From Cryptomeria japonica (lineage: Eukaryota; Streptophyta; Pinopsida; Cupressales; Cupressaceae), in the NCBI RefSeq assembly GCF_030272615.1, contig NC_081411.1, positions 835,688,136-835,752,135 of the forward strand: DNA of 64,000 bases, read 5' to 3'. A program made the position numbers and the translations under genes. The first letter of the stretch is position 1. Each line of letters starts with the position of its first letter. Below the pieces are notes generated by a model. It searched no databases. It was not told where the DNA came from and was given only the letters and a program-made list of their open reading frames with translations. This document shows, piece after piece, positions 22,220 to 33,700 of this stretch.

Positions 22220-23743
22220 TTACCTTGTATAGCTTCGGTCCTGATTGAGCAAGGATTTCATTTCACTTGCAATCTCCATTTCACCATAACTAGTGATGAT
22301 GTCTCCCGATTGGCAAGCCAGGTTGGCTGCCCACTCGGCACAAGAGTTGGATTCCCTATAAATATGTGTAAAAACACACATTTCAAACTCTTTGCTGATT
22401 TTCCTTGTTTCTTTAATGGCATTACTAATCAACCATGATGGTGGGAATTTCATATTTAAACAATTGATAATGTTTAAGGAGTCTCCTTCACACTGAACTT
22501 TAGTGCATTTGGCTTCTTTGGCAAGGATAATCCCATGATAAGCCGCCATGGCTTCAGCAACATGGTTGGTCTATTTTCCTATAGGAATACATTTTATGAT
22601 TTTACATATTCCCCATTCATCCCTTAGGACCACTCCACATCCTACAACCCCCGGGTTTCCCTTAGAGGCCCCATCAAAATTGATTTTCATCCATCCCCAA
22701 GGTGGGCTTGTCCATATCACTCCCTCTCTAGGGTTACTCTGGATACTCTCTTGAGCTTTTAATCTCCATTTTTTATAGACAAATTGATCCTCCTTACTAT
22801 TAGGATTATCAATACCACCTATAATATTCATATTTTCCACTATGCTTCTTCTTATTTTTTCAAACACAATGTTAGCCTTGGTATTCTTTTCTCTGAAAAT
22901 CCTATCATTTCTCTCTTTCCATATACCCCAGCACATGTGTGGTAAAGCAATTCTCCATAGCAAGGTAGGGGTTCTAGTTTTTGAAGGATGATGCCATGAC
23001 TTGAAAATCTCCTGAATTGAGTTGGGGAAGCTCCAACTGATATTGAATTGATCCAGACAACTTCCCCAAACATCAGCTGAAAAGGGCCAATGAAAGAGCA
23101 TATGATTTATTGTCTCCTAATTCTGCTTACAGAGTGTATAGAAACTTGGTATGGTGATACCTCTTTTTCTTATATTCTTTGTAGTAAGAATTTTGTCTTG
23201 GAGGGCTATCCAAAAGAAAATGTTGATCTTGGGGGTAAGGCCTTTCACCCATGCTTTAGCCCAGCAAGGACTTTCCATGTTATTGTACTGTTGATGATAA
23301 AGAGATGCCACAGTAAAAGTACCACTAGTAGTGAGTTTCCAAATTAACTGGTCTTCTTCTTCAATCCTCACCATTGAGTTCATGACTTTGTTCAAACTAC
23401 CCAAAGACTGATCCACTTGAGATAAGTCTATCCACTATCCATCTTTCCAATAATCCTCCACCTTGGTTCCAAATCTTTCCTTGCATTGGTTCTAATATCT
23501 GTTCCACTCAGGGTTTTCATTTAAAGGGATCTCTATAAGCCAAGGATCCTCCCAGAACTGAATAAGATTCCCTTTCCCTAACTTCCATTTTGTACCTTTG
23601 ATAATTAAGTCTCTAGTCCTAGAGATATTTTTCCAAATATTGGATCCAATTGAGATAATCTCCACTTTGAGGAAACTTTGAAGATTTGGACATTGGCTTT
23701 TATATTTGTTGTCCCATATTTTTTTCCACTCTCCTTGATTCAT
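22220..23743 (-). pseudogene. LINE ORF2 C-terminal part: zf-RVT and plant RNase H
   Basis: One minus-strand frame holds four TAGs, each in a CAG-like context, and no frameshift. It begins with WKLGKGNLIQFWEDPWL, continues with the zf-RVT region (DQLIWKLTTSGTFTV, AWVKGLTPKINIFFW) and WGIWKERNDRIF, and ends in an RNase H domain. The RNase H has INFDGASKGNPG, AEAMAAYHG, CEGDSLNII and NSCAEWAANLA. The last acidic position is Glu rather than the usual Asp. The domain would remove template RNA during target-primed reverse transcription. Confidence 0.8.
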
Positions 23744-25658
23744 TTATGTCTCTTATTCTTCTAAGGCCCAGACTACCTTTATTCATAGGCTTACAGACCT
23801 TCTCCCAAGCAATTAAGTTCATTCTCTTCTTCTCCTCAACCCCTATCCATAAAAAGGATCTCTGTATTTTTTCAATGGCCTCAACATACTTAGTAGGAAT
23901 CCTGAACAGACTGATGGCATAGAGAGGGATACTTTGAAGATTGGTTTTTAGCATTTGAACCTTACCTTCTTGACTAAGTAGAGCTCCCTTCCATCCAGAC
24001 AACTTTTTATGGAATTTATCCACCAAGGCTCCCCAAAAGGTGTCCGGAGGATCTTGACCTAAAGGGAGCTCCAAATAGGAGGCAGGCTGCTACTAATTTG
24101 GCGACCCAGAATGTTACTAATTTTAATCCTCCTTCTCTCCAGGGTATTGATAAAATAAACAAAGCTTTTAGACCAGTTTATAAGTTGACCAGTAGCCTCT
24201 CCACAGATATCCAAAGCCTTTTTTAGTCTTCTAGCATCCTTCACAGTGGCTTTTCCCATTATTATAGAGTCATCAACAAACTGCTGATGAGAGCATATTT
24301 GATCTGCCGAAGAAGGTTTCAAATCACAAAACTCCCTTTTCTCAACTAGTTTTCCAATACATCTCCCTAAACATTCTACCATGATGATAAAGATCATTGG
24401 GGATAGGGGGTCCCCTTGCCTAAGACCTCTTGAGGCTTTAAAGAAAGGAGAGGGGGAGCCATTCATTAACACAGAGAAAGTAGCTGAAGAAACAAGTTGC
24501 CTGATAAGACCAACACTCCTAGGATTAAAACCAAAAGATGAAAGAACATCCATCATAAAATCCCAATCCACTCTATCATAGGCTTTAAAAAGGTCAAGTT
24601 TCAGAAAAAAACCTTCTTTTTTAGAAAAGGCTAGAGAATGGATGTTTTCATGAACAAAGATGATAGAGTCCAAAATTTGCCTTCCCGGGACAAAACCACT
24701 TTGCTGAGGTGATATAATGGAAGGAAGCAATTTGAGAATTCTAGAGGTGAGGACCTTAGAGATAATCTTGTAGAGAGAGTTGCATAAGCTTATAGGTCTG
24801 AAAAGATCCATTGAATCAGCCCCCATCTTTTTGGGTATAAGAGCTATAAAAGTACCATTAACTTCTTTCAAAAGTTTTCTAGCACCAAAAAACTCTTTCA
24901 CAGCTCTGGTAACATCATCTCCAATAATATGCCAGTACATTTGGAAGAAGAACATGGGAAATCCATCCGGACCTGGGGATTTGCTGCCCTCAAAGGACTT
25001 AACAGCTGTCAAAATTTCATCATGGGAGGGAATGGCAGTTAAACGGTCATTGTGATCTTCCCCCAGAATGGTAGGGATACTGTCCAAAAGTTCCCTTTGG
25101 GCCTGTTTATTCAGATTCTGATCCTTAGCAAGTAGATTAGAGAAAAAATCAATTGCAGCCTTGCTCATGGAGTCATTATCTTCAACACATCTGCCATTCA
25201 CTTTAATCTATACAATTCTATTTATGGCCTTATGTCTAAGTGTGGACATATGGAAGTATTTAGTGTTCCTATCCCCCTCCTTTAACTAGACATTTCTCGA
25301 TCTTTATTTCCAGTAGGTTTCCTCTTTAGCTATTATTTCATGATATCTCATCAGAATAGCATCTTTAGTGTTTCTAGACATATAGGTATAACCATTGTGC
25401 GGTATCTCATCCTGGATTTCCTTGAGTTCTAAGAGGGTCGATGCTTTTGAGGTAAAGATGTTCCCAAAGCAGTCCTTATTCCACTTCTTGACATTATCTT
25501 TAACATTCTTCAGCTTTTTGACCACTTTATACATGGCATTGCCTTCAATACTGACCTACCACCAGTCCTTAATCTTACTTTCTAGATCCGGGTGTATAGT
25601 CCACATTTTTTCAAATCTATAAGGGAAATGTCTCCTTCTATTTTTTACTTCAGCCGTT
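23744..25658 (-). pseudogene. LINE ORF2 reverse transcriptase
   Basis: The RT core at 24059-25201 carries SKSPGPDGFPMFFF, FRPISLCNSLYKIISKVL, QSGFVPGRQILDSI, KLDLFKAYDRVDWDF, RGLRQGDPLSPMIF and the catalytic box QFVDDS, where FADD is usual. Upstream (25,200-25,658) the pre-RT region shows RFEKMW and LKEGDRNTKYFH with several stops. Downstream, a one-base shift near 24,080 leads to WKGALLSQEGKVQMLK and RRIRDIN. The endonuclease is absent, which marks a 5' truncation typical of incomplete LINE copies. Confidence 0.85.
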
Positions 25659-25665
25659 ACATGTT

Positions 25666-26718
25666 ACAGACATAGAAGACACAATATCTAATAAACAAAA
25701 TGCACAAGCAAGTACAATTCCTATGGCAGGCCGAGACAATAATTGTTGAATCTCACGTGGGTTTTCCCCCGAGGCTACGCTATTCAAAGTGGATATTTAG
25801 ATGCTTGACCCCACTGGCTCCACCCTCATCACTCACTTCTTCAGGGCATCCAAGCACCAGTTTCCATGAAAACTCCCCATGCCAAACTTTATATCTCTAC
25901 TAGGAATTGTATGTATGTGAGCTGCTTTAGAGGTTCGACCTCTTGCACCAACAACTAGAAGGATTTTGGCAACTAGTACAAGTGGTTTTTAGTAAAGGCT
26001 TCTAGTCATGTGGCTATACATGCGACACTTTCAGCTCTATAAATACAGAAGGTTCCCAGCCTGTAGAGGTTACGCTCCATAGGGTTTATGGGGAAACATA
26101 GTGTCGGTATGAACTTATCAACACATGTTGTTTGGGACTTTCATCACAAACACGATTTATTTATAGTGGAATGGAATGACTCGGTATTAGCCCGTTTCCA
26201 CTTTAGGTCATTCCCCTCTCATTGGCCCCCTCAAGGTAGCTTGGGAAGGCAAGCCCTTTAAATAATTTTAAATGCTTGAAAGTAAAGAAAGCGTAAAAGA
26301 GTGGGTTTGGCTTTTTGGTCACCCAATTAAGGGGAGAGCATATACCTACCACTTTCGAGACATAGAATACGAGTGTTTTTTTTTAACCTTTTCAAAGCAA
26401 TTGTTGGCTAAGTCCTATTTGGAGATGTTGCTCCAACAAGCATGGTGTTTATTTTAGCCCTCTTAAAATTCTATGTGCAACTATTTTAGAGAAAATATTA
26501 AAATGCAAGTTGCATGCTATCAATTTGCCCTCCTAGTTAGATTAAATGAACAAAATATGATATATTACTTTCCAAAATAAGAATTTTAATTAATTAGATG
26601 AGGAAATGCATAAAATTTGCCTTAAACACCATCCTACACATGCATGTTAGTAGTCTAAAAAATATGAGTTCTTGGACATTCAGACCTGCAAGGAATTTTG
26701 TTAGTTTGTAAACAAAAG
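25666..26718 (-). other. Leader of G, block shared with Z
   Basis: No coding sequence. On the minus strand it aligns with Z 880-1640, including GAGAGGGGAATGACC, CACTATAAATAAAT and TGGGGTCAAGCATCTA. This shows that Z and G descend from one family even though Z lost its pol genes. Confidence 0.75.
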
Positions 26719-27010
26719 TGCTAATTTAACACGTGCTATCTTTTTGCTCAAAAGCGCTAACCTGTAGGTCAAAAGTGCTAACTTAGGCTGCAAAAGCACT
26801 GCTCTGTGGATACAAAAGCATGATTTCTTTGACAAATGCGCTAACCTAGGACACAAATCTACGAACCTGTAATGTAAATGCGCAGACTTTAAGACAAAAG
26901 TGCTAACCTAAAATGCTCATGTGCTAACCTATGGTGCAAATGCGCTAACCTAGAAGGCAAATGCACTAACCTAGGATGCAAATGCACTAACTTGTGGAAC
27001 AAAAGCGCTA
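26719..27010 (-). repeat. 21-bp tandem array in the leader of G
   Basis: On the plus strand the motif GYGCTAACCT (minus: TTAGCRC) starts at 26733, 26754, 26775, 26796, 26838, 26859, 26880, 26900, 26921, 26942, 26963, 26984 and 27005. The step is 21 bases throughout except one of 20, with a weak unit at about 26817. The spacer between cores is variable while the core and period persist. Confidence 0.9.
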
Positions 27011-27098
27011 TCAGAATTCACACATGTGTGAATCTGCATTACAAATGCGTTAATTTTACTATTTGCAAGATTTTTAAAAGTATATGCGAGGTCTATGA

Positions 27099-27116
27099 GC
27101 CCCACGGTGAGCGCCA
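27099..27116 (-). other. Primer-binding site of element G
   Basis: Minus-strand TGGCGCTCACCGTGGGGC, three bases inside the LTR end. It is a plausible tRNA-CCA complement of the kind used by Tat/Athila elements. The exact tRNA is not assigned. Confidence 0.65.
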
Positions 27117-27548
27117 AAATGTGTCGACTTGAATTTCATCCTTAGAAATGTTACCTGCAATAAGTTAGTTTCACAAAATACAAATGGAAATACTACAGGA
27201 AATCCAAATTCAACCAATGAAACCACATGAAATATATATTAAATAAAAATATTAATATTACCTTCATGCTTTATGTCTCATTGTGTGCTAACTCCACTGT
27301 TCCTGGTTGCAGATGATGTGCTCTCAGACAATGCACTGTTAGCTTCCAAGATGACATATGAAGAATTGACTGATAACTTGTAGTTAACTAATATTATGAT
27401 ATGCATTACTACATGATTATGCTAAAAATGATTATGCTATGATGCTATATGATGTTTGCTATTGCTATTACTATTTTCTATTTGCTTCAAAAACTCACAG
27501 ATGCATATGATTGATTTGAAGACTAACTCTCTCTCAATTGAAGCTCTT

Positions 27549-27558
27549 GATTTTATAG
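27549..27558 (-). promoter_or_regulatory. TATA box of the G LTR
   Basis: Minus-strand CTATAAAATC, the best TATA match in this LTR. Confidence 0.45.
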
Positions 27559-28018
27559 ACCTTGAGAGGATTAGATGATGTGGCTTAGATCAATGGTCTT
27601 GATTAGATCTATAGATTTGAATGGCTATGAGAAAAGGTGAAGGTTGAGAGAAAGGGGGAAGGAGAAGACAAGTGTCACTCATCTCACCTTGACTGGGTTG
27701 CTGATTGAGGGAATCTAGGGATGGTTGGAGAAGATTTAGGCATGATAGGACAAGTGGAATCAAGTGCTTCCTAAGATGTAGGGGTGTTGGAGAGAATATA
27801 GGAAATGGTTATGAAATATGTGTACGTACACAATGTTCATTAATTTGGAAGTTGAAGATAAATGATAAATTAATATTTAAGAAATATTAATTTCCTTAGC
27901 CACATGTTTGATGAGTTGGCAAAGGGAAGATGAAGTGGATATGGAGGGTGAGTTGGAAAAGGGATTAAATAATTTAATAATAATTTAATATTTGAAACTA
28001 TAAGATAGGAGAATAACT

Positions 28019-28115
28019 ATTAAATATTAGATATTTAATTGTTTGAAGAAGATAATTAAATATTAGATATTTAATTGACTTGGTTAAAAGGATAATTAAA
28101 TATTAGATATTTAAT
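28019..28115. repeat. Three AT-rich palindromes in the G LTR
   Basis: A 21-bp near-perfect palindrome centred on TAAATATTAGATATTTA occurs at 28019, 28055 and 28095. Confidence 0.75.
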
Positions 28116-28301
28116 TATTTTAGAGGAATAGGATAGATGAATTAATTAATAAAATATTAATTAATAGAAAGACTTGAAAATGAATTAAATAAATTAATCT
28201 TTTCAAATTAACTATTTAATAGAAGAATAATTATTAAATAAATATAAAATATTTATTTAATTTCTCATAGCCATTTTTATGTGTATACACAAACATCAAC
28301 C

Positions 28302-28515
28302 TAGCGCATTCAAAGTATATTATAGCGCTTTCAGATTAAACATTAGTGCGTAATCAGGACATATTAGCACATAACCCATCCAACCAATTCATCATCAAAC
28401 AGTCTTAAGTAGTGCATGAGAGAGGCAACATAGTGCATTGTGAATATTTTGTAGCGCTTTGGGAACTATCTTTAGTGCATCGGGTCTCTATTTTAGTGCA
28501 TGATCAATATTAGGG
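28302..28515 (+). repeat. 21-bp tandem array in the leader of E
   Basis: Cores TAGYGC start at 28302, 28323, 28344, 28365 (TAGCAC), 28410, 28431, 28452, 28473 and 28494. The step is 21 bases apart from one 45-base gap. The spacers are unrelated to one another. Confidence 0.88.
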
Positions 28516-28838
28516 AAAAACAAAGAGAAAATCTGGCATTTTGAGAAAATTTTATCAACAACTTCAAATACCCTTTTAGGTCCTTTAGTAAACTCAGCAT
28601 AAAAACTTCAAATCCAATCATTAGTGAGAAAATTTCCAAAATCAACAAGGCACTGTTAGAACGAGTTTTTCAAATCACTAAACTAGTTTGAGATCAGACT
28701 TTATCCAACAAAATTAGGGAGTATCAAAAACAGTGATCAAATTTTCACCATCTAGTGGATCCTATCAAAACAAATACCTCATTTAATCCTTAAGTTATCA
28801 AATCAAGTTTCCAAATCGGGAAACTTTATCCATATCAC
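28516..28838 (+). other. Leader of E before gag
   Basis: AT-rich with no coding frame or strong repeat. It corresponds to 19,710-20,180 in G. Confidence 0.5.
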
Positions 28839-31310
28839 TTGACACACATTGTCGTGGAGGCGAATCAATTTAAACCTCTACTTGATAAAGAAAACTTGAG
28901 TTTTCAAACAAAGTATCCAACATCAACATCAACATCAACCTTTGATCATTCGTGTATGACCACTCCTCATATTTTGAGAAGAACAAGTCTTCATCACAAA
29001 ACTAAGTTGAAGAAGAGACAACCTAGTTCTAAGACACTTGGTAAAAGGAATAAATTTCTCTATATCAATTGTCAAATCTTTGCATCACATCGTGCATTCT
29101 TATGTCACATGTGATTGTATATTGAAGGAAAAACAAACGAGTTTTACAAAGAGCCTTTGAGAAGTAGGGCTTACATTCAGAAAGCGACATTCAACCAATG
29201 CCTAAATTGTGGAGGAAGGATTAACCCCGCTTTGCTCCCAAAGTTCCCTATCACTTATAACAAAGCTCGACCTGAGCCACCAACTCCGCCAAGAACTCCC
29301 ATAGAAGAAGAAGAATTCATCATAGTAGAAATATATTAATGCCCGTTATCACTCGATCCCAGAGAAACAAACAAAAGGAATCACAACCGGAATCAACTAT
29401 GGGTCATAGATTGTCCAATCCTTTTGATGAGTATGCAAATATGGGTGAAACAAAAATCACCAAAGAACTTCTCCAAGAATGTCAAGAAAACTCATCTTTC
29501 CAGAAACTCATGGAAAGACTTATCAAAGCAGACAAAGAAAAATATCTACTCATGCTAACTAGAAAAGGTGTCAATATTCCTAAATATTTTGATACATAAA
29601 ACTTAAGGAAAGTAGATGAGAGAATTTCAAGAACAAGGTCAAGAAATTATGCCTATCAAGAACAACGAAGAGAAGAAGAGACACATGATCTAGAAAACAT
29701 ACGCAACCTAGATCACACTCACGAACAAGACAACACCCACGAGCAAGACCATGCACGCAATTAGGAAAATCTTAATGAATGGGGGGAAATTCTCCCTCAG
29801 AGGAAAAATGTGCCCATAGTTGCTCTTGCACAACAACTCCAAACACTACAAAGGCAAATGCAGGACATGCAATAAGGAACTACAATATGATACTCCTTGG
29901 ATGAAATTTGTCCTTATCCTTTTGATAGGAGATTGAACATGGTACCTTTTCCCCCAAATTTAGATATACCAAAGTATGACAAGTACGATGGTAAAAGTAA
30001 TCCCCATGATCACGTTCAGGAATTTTGTACTAGAAGCTTAGAGTTTTCTCATGATGACACTTAATGAGATTATTCCCAAGAAGTTTGGGAGGGAAAACAA
30101 TGGAGTGGTTGTCTAAACTTACACCTCCCATCCAATCATTTGATGAGTTGGTAAACAAATTCATAACACAATACTCCTAAAACATTCAATACACGATCAC
30201 CATGTTGGATGTGTGTAACACAAAAAAAAAAGGGCAATGAAACCTTCATGGTGTTTCTTCAGTTGTTGAGATGCATGGTTTCAAGATATCCTCGAGATGT
30301 GTCTGAGAAGGAAAAGATGGAAATCTTCATCAATAATCTAAATAGTAAGATGAGTTATCAACTCAAACTCCAATGCATATTGTCTTTTGCCAAATTGATA
30401 GAAAATAGAATCCAAGTGGAGGAAGCTTGCATCAAGAAAGGAACATTGAAGTTCTTCAAAGAAGGTGTTAATTCATCAAGCACTAACCCCTTTAACAATC
30501 AAAACAATAACAACACTTTAGATAAATCTAGATTTTGGACAAGGAACAAAAACATTGTTAATGATAGGGTAGTTGATGCCAACAATGTGAAGTCTAAACA
30601 ACCAGTATTGGCTTTATCAGGTAACCCACCATCCAATAAAGATAAAAAAAGTGTTAATCAAGGCACTAACACTTATTTGCAAAATACTAATCAAGGAACT
30701 TCAACATCAAACATCAACAAAAATCATCAAGGCAACAACATTAACCAAGGAAACAACATTAACCAAGGCAACAATATTAACCAAGGCAACAGCATTAACC
30801 AAGGGAATAACACAAACCAGAGAGGCAAGACCAATACTTTCCCACATCGATGCATCTATACACCATTAGGACAAATCTTAGAATCAACGTTTCGAGAACT
30901 CTTGGCGAATAAGATCATCACATTGCTAGGCACAAACAACTTTGAACCCAAGATCAAACTACCTTGGTAGAATGACTCGTACTTCTATTATTTTCATCGA
31001 AACAAAGGACATAACACTAATGATTGTATATGGCTAAAAAACATCGTTCAATACATGATCGATAGAGGCAATTTAACAGTTGATGGTCACAAAATGAATG
31101 GTGACTATGAATCCTTAAAAAATCCTCTTCCAAATTACAACAAGGGAGGAGCTTCAACATTAAACGATACTAGAGGAGCTCATATAAATCACATATACGA
31201 GAACACCATCAATCACATATCAAAATATGACAATCAAGTAAATGTCATAAAAATCAAGGACAAACAAGAACATGCATCGATAAATGTGACAACCAGAGCG
31301 CAGAAATGTC
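28839..31310 (+). pseudogene. E gag polyprotein (Tat type)
   Basis: The basic N-terminal part (28839-29339) has NKFLYINCQIF. A second block from 29339 has KEKYLLMLTRKGV and a His/Asp/Glu-rich stretch. The gag core at about 29,890-30,180 has YSLDEICPYPFD, PKYDKYDGKSNPHDHVQEF and MEWLSKL. A frameshift near 30,060-30,210 precedes the C-terminal half with SYQLKLQ, an NQGNNI repeat and FHRNKGHNTNDC. In that last motif the first Cys of the CCHC-like finger is Tyr. Stops include TAA, TAG and TGA. The blocks match those of G, which supports gag despite the decay. Confidence 0.75.
30727..30822 (+). repeat. 18-bp coding repeat NQGNNI in E gag
   Basis: About five copies of an 18-bp unit (AACCAAGGCAACAACATT) encode repeated Asn-Gln-Gly-Asn-Asn-Ile just before the CCHC-like finger. 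Confidence 0.85.
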
Positions 31311-31940
31311 TTGAAAGGGAACACATCAACATCCACAACTCTCCCCAAGCCTCAATATAATTTAGTTGATCAACTACGGAGAACTCCCACTCAGATATCC
31401 ATACTTGAGTTACTCAAACTCTTTCCAAAAAACAAAGATATCTTGGAACAAGCACTTATCGAAACAAACATTCCAAATGATCTGGACATTAATCAATTCC
31501 AAGCCATGGTGGCTCATATTACAGAGCCGCATAACATATCCTTTTTCGAACATGATGATGTCTCCTTGAATCATCCGCATAACACCTTGCTCCATATCGA
31601 AATCTTAATCTATAAACATCTGGTAAAAAGAGTATTAATAGATGGAGGAGATGGTCTCAATATTTGTACTTTAAAGATTATCCGTTCATTGGGCTTCTCT
31701 GAGCAGTCTATTGATCCAAATAAGAAGATCACCATCAAAGCCTATGATGATGAAGAGAGGTCATCCAAAGGAATGGTAATACTGCCTATTCAGGTAGGTC
31801 CGATACAAAAGGACACCATGTGTCAAGTCTTGGGCATAGACTTGACATACAATATACTATTGGGTCATCCATGGATCCATGAAATGCAAGCAATACCTTC
31901 CACATACCATCAATGTATCAAGTTCCCATACAATGGATAG
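31311..31940 (+). pseudogene. E retropepsin-like protease
   Basis: Open for 209 codons. It contains QISILELLKLFP, then the active-site block KRVLIDGGDGLNIC (D-G-G type), KITIKAYDDEERSSKG, PIQVGPIQKDTMCQVL and YNILLGHPWIHEMQA. It overlaps the end of the gag frame in another frame, as expected for a gag-pro shift, though decay makes this uncertain. It would process gag-pol. Confidence 0.8.
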
Positions 31941-33700
31941 GAAATTTCCATATCTATAGATAATAACCCTTTTCAACATTGCAATGCTATGGGGACAACT
32001 CAAGATAGCTTGGTTCCACATAACAGGGAGGCCCAAGCTTCTTCAACATCCAATCATCATCAAGAAGAACTCAAGTCTCTATCCATAGACTTCAAGCAAA
32101 AGATGAAAATAAAGGACCAAGGCATGGGGGAATACTCTTTTGAACCCCTATGTCTATCAAAATTGCCTATGTCACCAAAATCTTCTGGACAACCTTTTGC
32201 GTCAACACATCAAGCAACACAGCCCATCACCAAGTTTGATGGCAAATTTATCCATCTGAGCACACTGACTAATGAATTAGAAGAGAAAGACATCCTTAGT
32301 TGGCTATATAAGGACAAAGAAGAAGTTAGAGCATTTGCCATAGAAGTAGAAATACCAACACAACAATATGGAAAAGAGTTCCAGATCATGCAACAAATGG
32401 GATACAATGCCAGAGGACCTATTGGCAAGTGCCAAGAAGGCATAATAGAACCTTACAACCTCCTTCACAATTTGCAAGAGACAAAACAAGACTGGGGTAT
32501 GGACAACATATACTACCTAGGTACAAACAAAATAACCATCAAAAACCTCAGTGGAGAGCAAAGAAAAAATATAATGAAAACTCATGGCAAGAAGAACTAC
32601 ACCAAGCAACAAAAATGACAAGGAAAGAGAAAGAACATCAAGAAAATGAGAAATGACAAGAAGAACTGGCCATTCAAAGGGAAGAAGCCTCTTATAAGAA
32701 AGTGCATCGTGTGCAAGAACCTGATCAAACTGAGATAGATCCATCGCCCAAAGAAATTACTACTCATCGAAGAGAAAAAATGTATGAACAAATGCAAAGA
32801 GTACAAGCAGGCTCCAATTCTGAATTAAAAAAAGCTACAAAATTGGTATCAATTGTCAGAGATCTTTTCTCACCATACAGCATACCTGTTAGAAGCAGCT
32901 AGATAATCTGGGACAATAATTCTGAAACCGATTATAATGAATATGAGCGGGGTAGTTGTTTAGATGTTATTGAAGACATTGAGGTAGATACCATCCACTC
33001 ATACACATCCCTTTCTCAAAGGGACAAGGCTCAAAATCTTGACCACTTGAATTTGGACCATGACATATCTACAAGGCTAGTGAGAATGAGCAGCGACAAT
33101 ACGAACAAGGCTACATCAATGATAATACCATCAAAGACCTTGCCACTATCATGACACTTACAACGACTGATCTCAACCCACCAAATGACTCCTTACCACT
33201 CATATATCCTAATCTCATAGACTAGGAAGAACCCGAACACCATGATATACCAATATTCCGAGATGATGAATCCATTGTCCAGTATCTATGTTCAGTCAAC
33301 CCAAAAACATTCTCTACCAGTGAACAAAATGATGATATCTGCAATCAAGGGAGTGCCAAGTCTCTTAGTTGCAAAAATGAAATAAACAAAGGAACTAATA
33401 GTGAAAGCCAGTCAATGGCGGTATTAGATCACAAAAAAGTAAAAATAAAGGATGCATCTGCAAGTGAAAACCTTTTTGAGGGACCTAAAGATGGGAGACT
33501 TGACACTCTTCCTGAACATTATCAAGAAAGGTCACCCATATTGATTGATCCAACTCGATCAATAAACATCGGTATTGAAGTAGCAATCAAAACCATACAC
33601 CTAGCAGAATCACTGACAGAAGAGGAACAACCAGATTTTATCAAATTCTTCAAGGAAAAGCAATTTTGCTTGGTCATATGCTGATATGCCCGTAATAGAT
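31941..33700 (+). pseudogene. E linker between protease and RT
   Basis: Fragmented frames encode DILSWLYKDKEEVR, MQQMGYNARGPIGK, IVRDLFSPYSIPV and SETDYNEYERG. Blocks like the first three occur in G in the same order (DILGWLYKDEDKT, MQKMEYGGKGPIGK, KIRELFVPYDIPVW). Role unknown. Several frameshifts and stops. Confidence 0.6.

Larger units (their letters stand above)
20181..25665 (-). mobile_element. 5'-truncated plant L1-type LINE with an extra downstream ORF
   Basis: On the minus strand, a partial ORF2 (end of the region before RT, RT, zf-RVT, RNase H) is followed by a further ORF and a 3' UTR. The UTR ends GGGTACC...TTTTTACTTAATCAA at 20188, typical in style of plant LINE tails. The endonuclease domain is missing. 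A 7-bp repeat ACATGTT at 20181-20187 and 25659-25665 is a possible target duplication. It is short, so the boundaries are tentative. It sits in the leader of element G. Confidence 0.75.
8921..28291 (-). mobile_element. Element G: Tat-like Ty3/gypsy retrotransposon broken by Z, A and a LINE
   Basis: Read on the minus strand: 5' LTR 27120-28291, primer site, 21-bp array, leader, gag, protease, and the protease-RT linker ending at 8921. RT, integrase and the 3' LTR must lie left of the window. Its proteins are similar in order and motifs to those of element E throughout gag, protease and linker. Three later insertions interrupt it: a LINE in the leader, A in the linker, and Z further along the linker. 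The linker resumes in matching order across the A insertion. G itself interrupts the leader of E. Confidence 0.8.
27120..28291 (-). repeat. 5' LTR of element G (minus strand)
   Basis: 1,172 bp. On the minus strand it starts TGTGTATACACA and ends GTCGACACA next to the primer site. No second copy is in the window, so the outer boundary rests on the TG...CA rule and on the leader array of E starting 11 bases beyond it. Confidence 0.65.
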
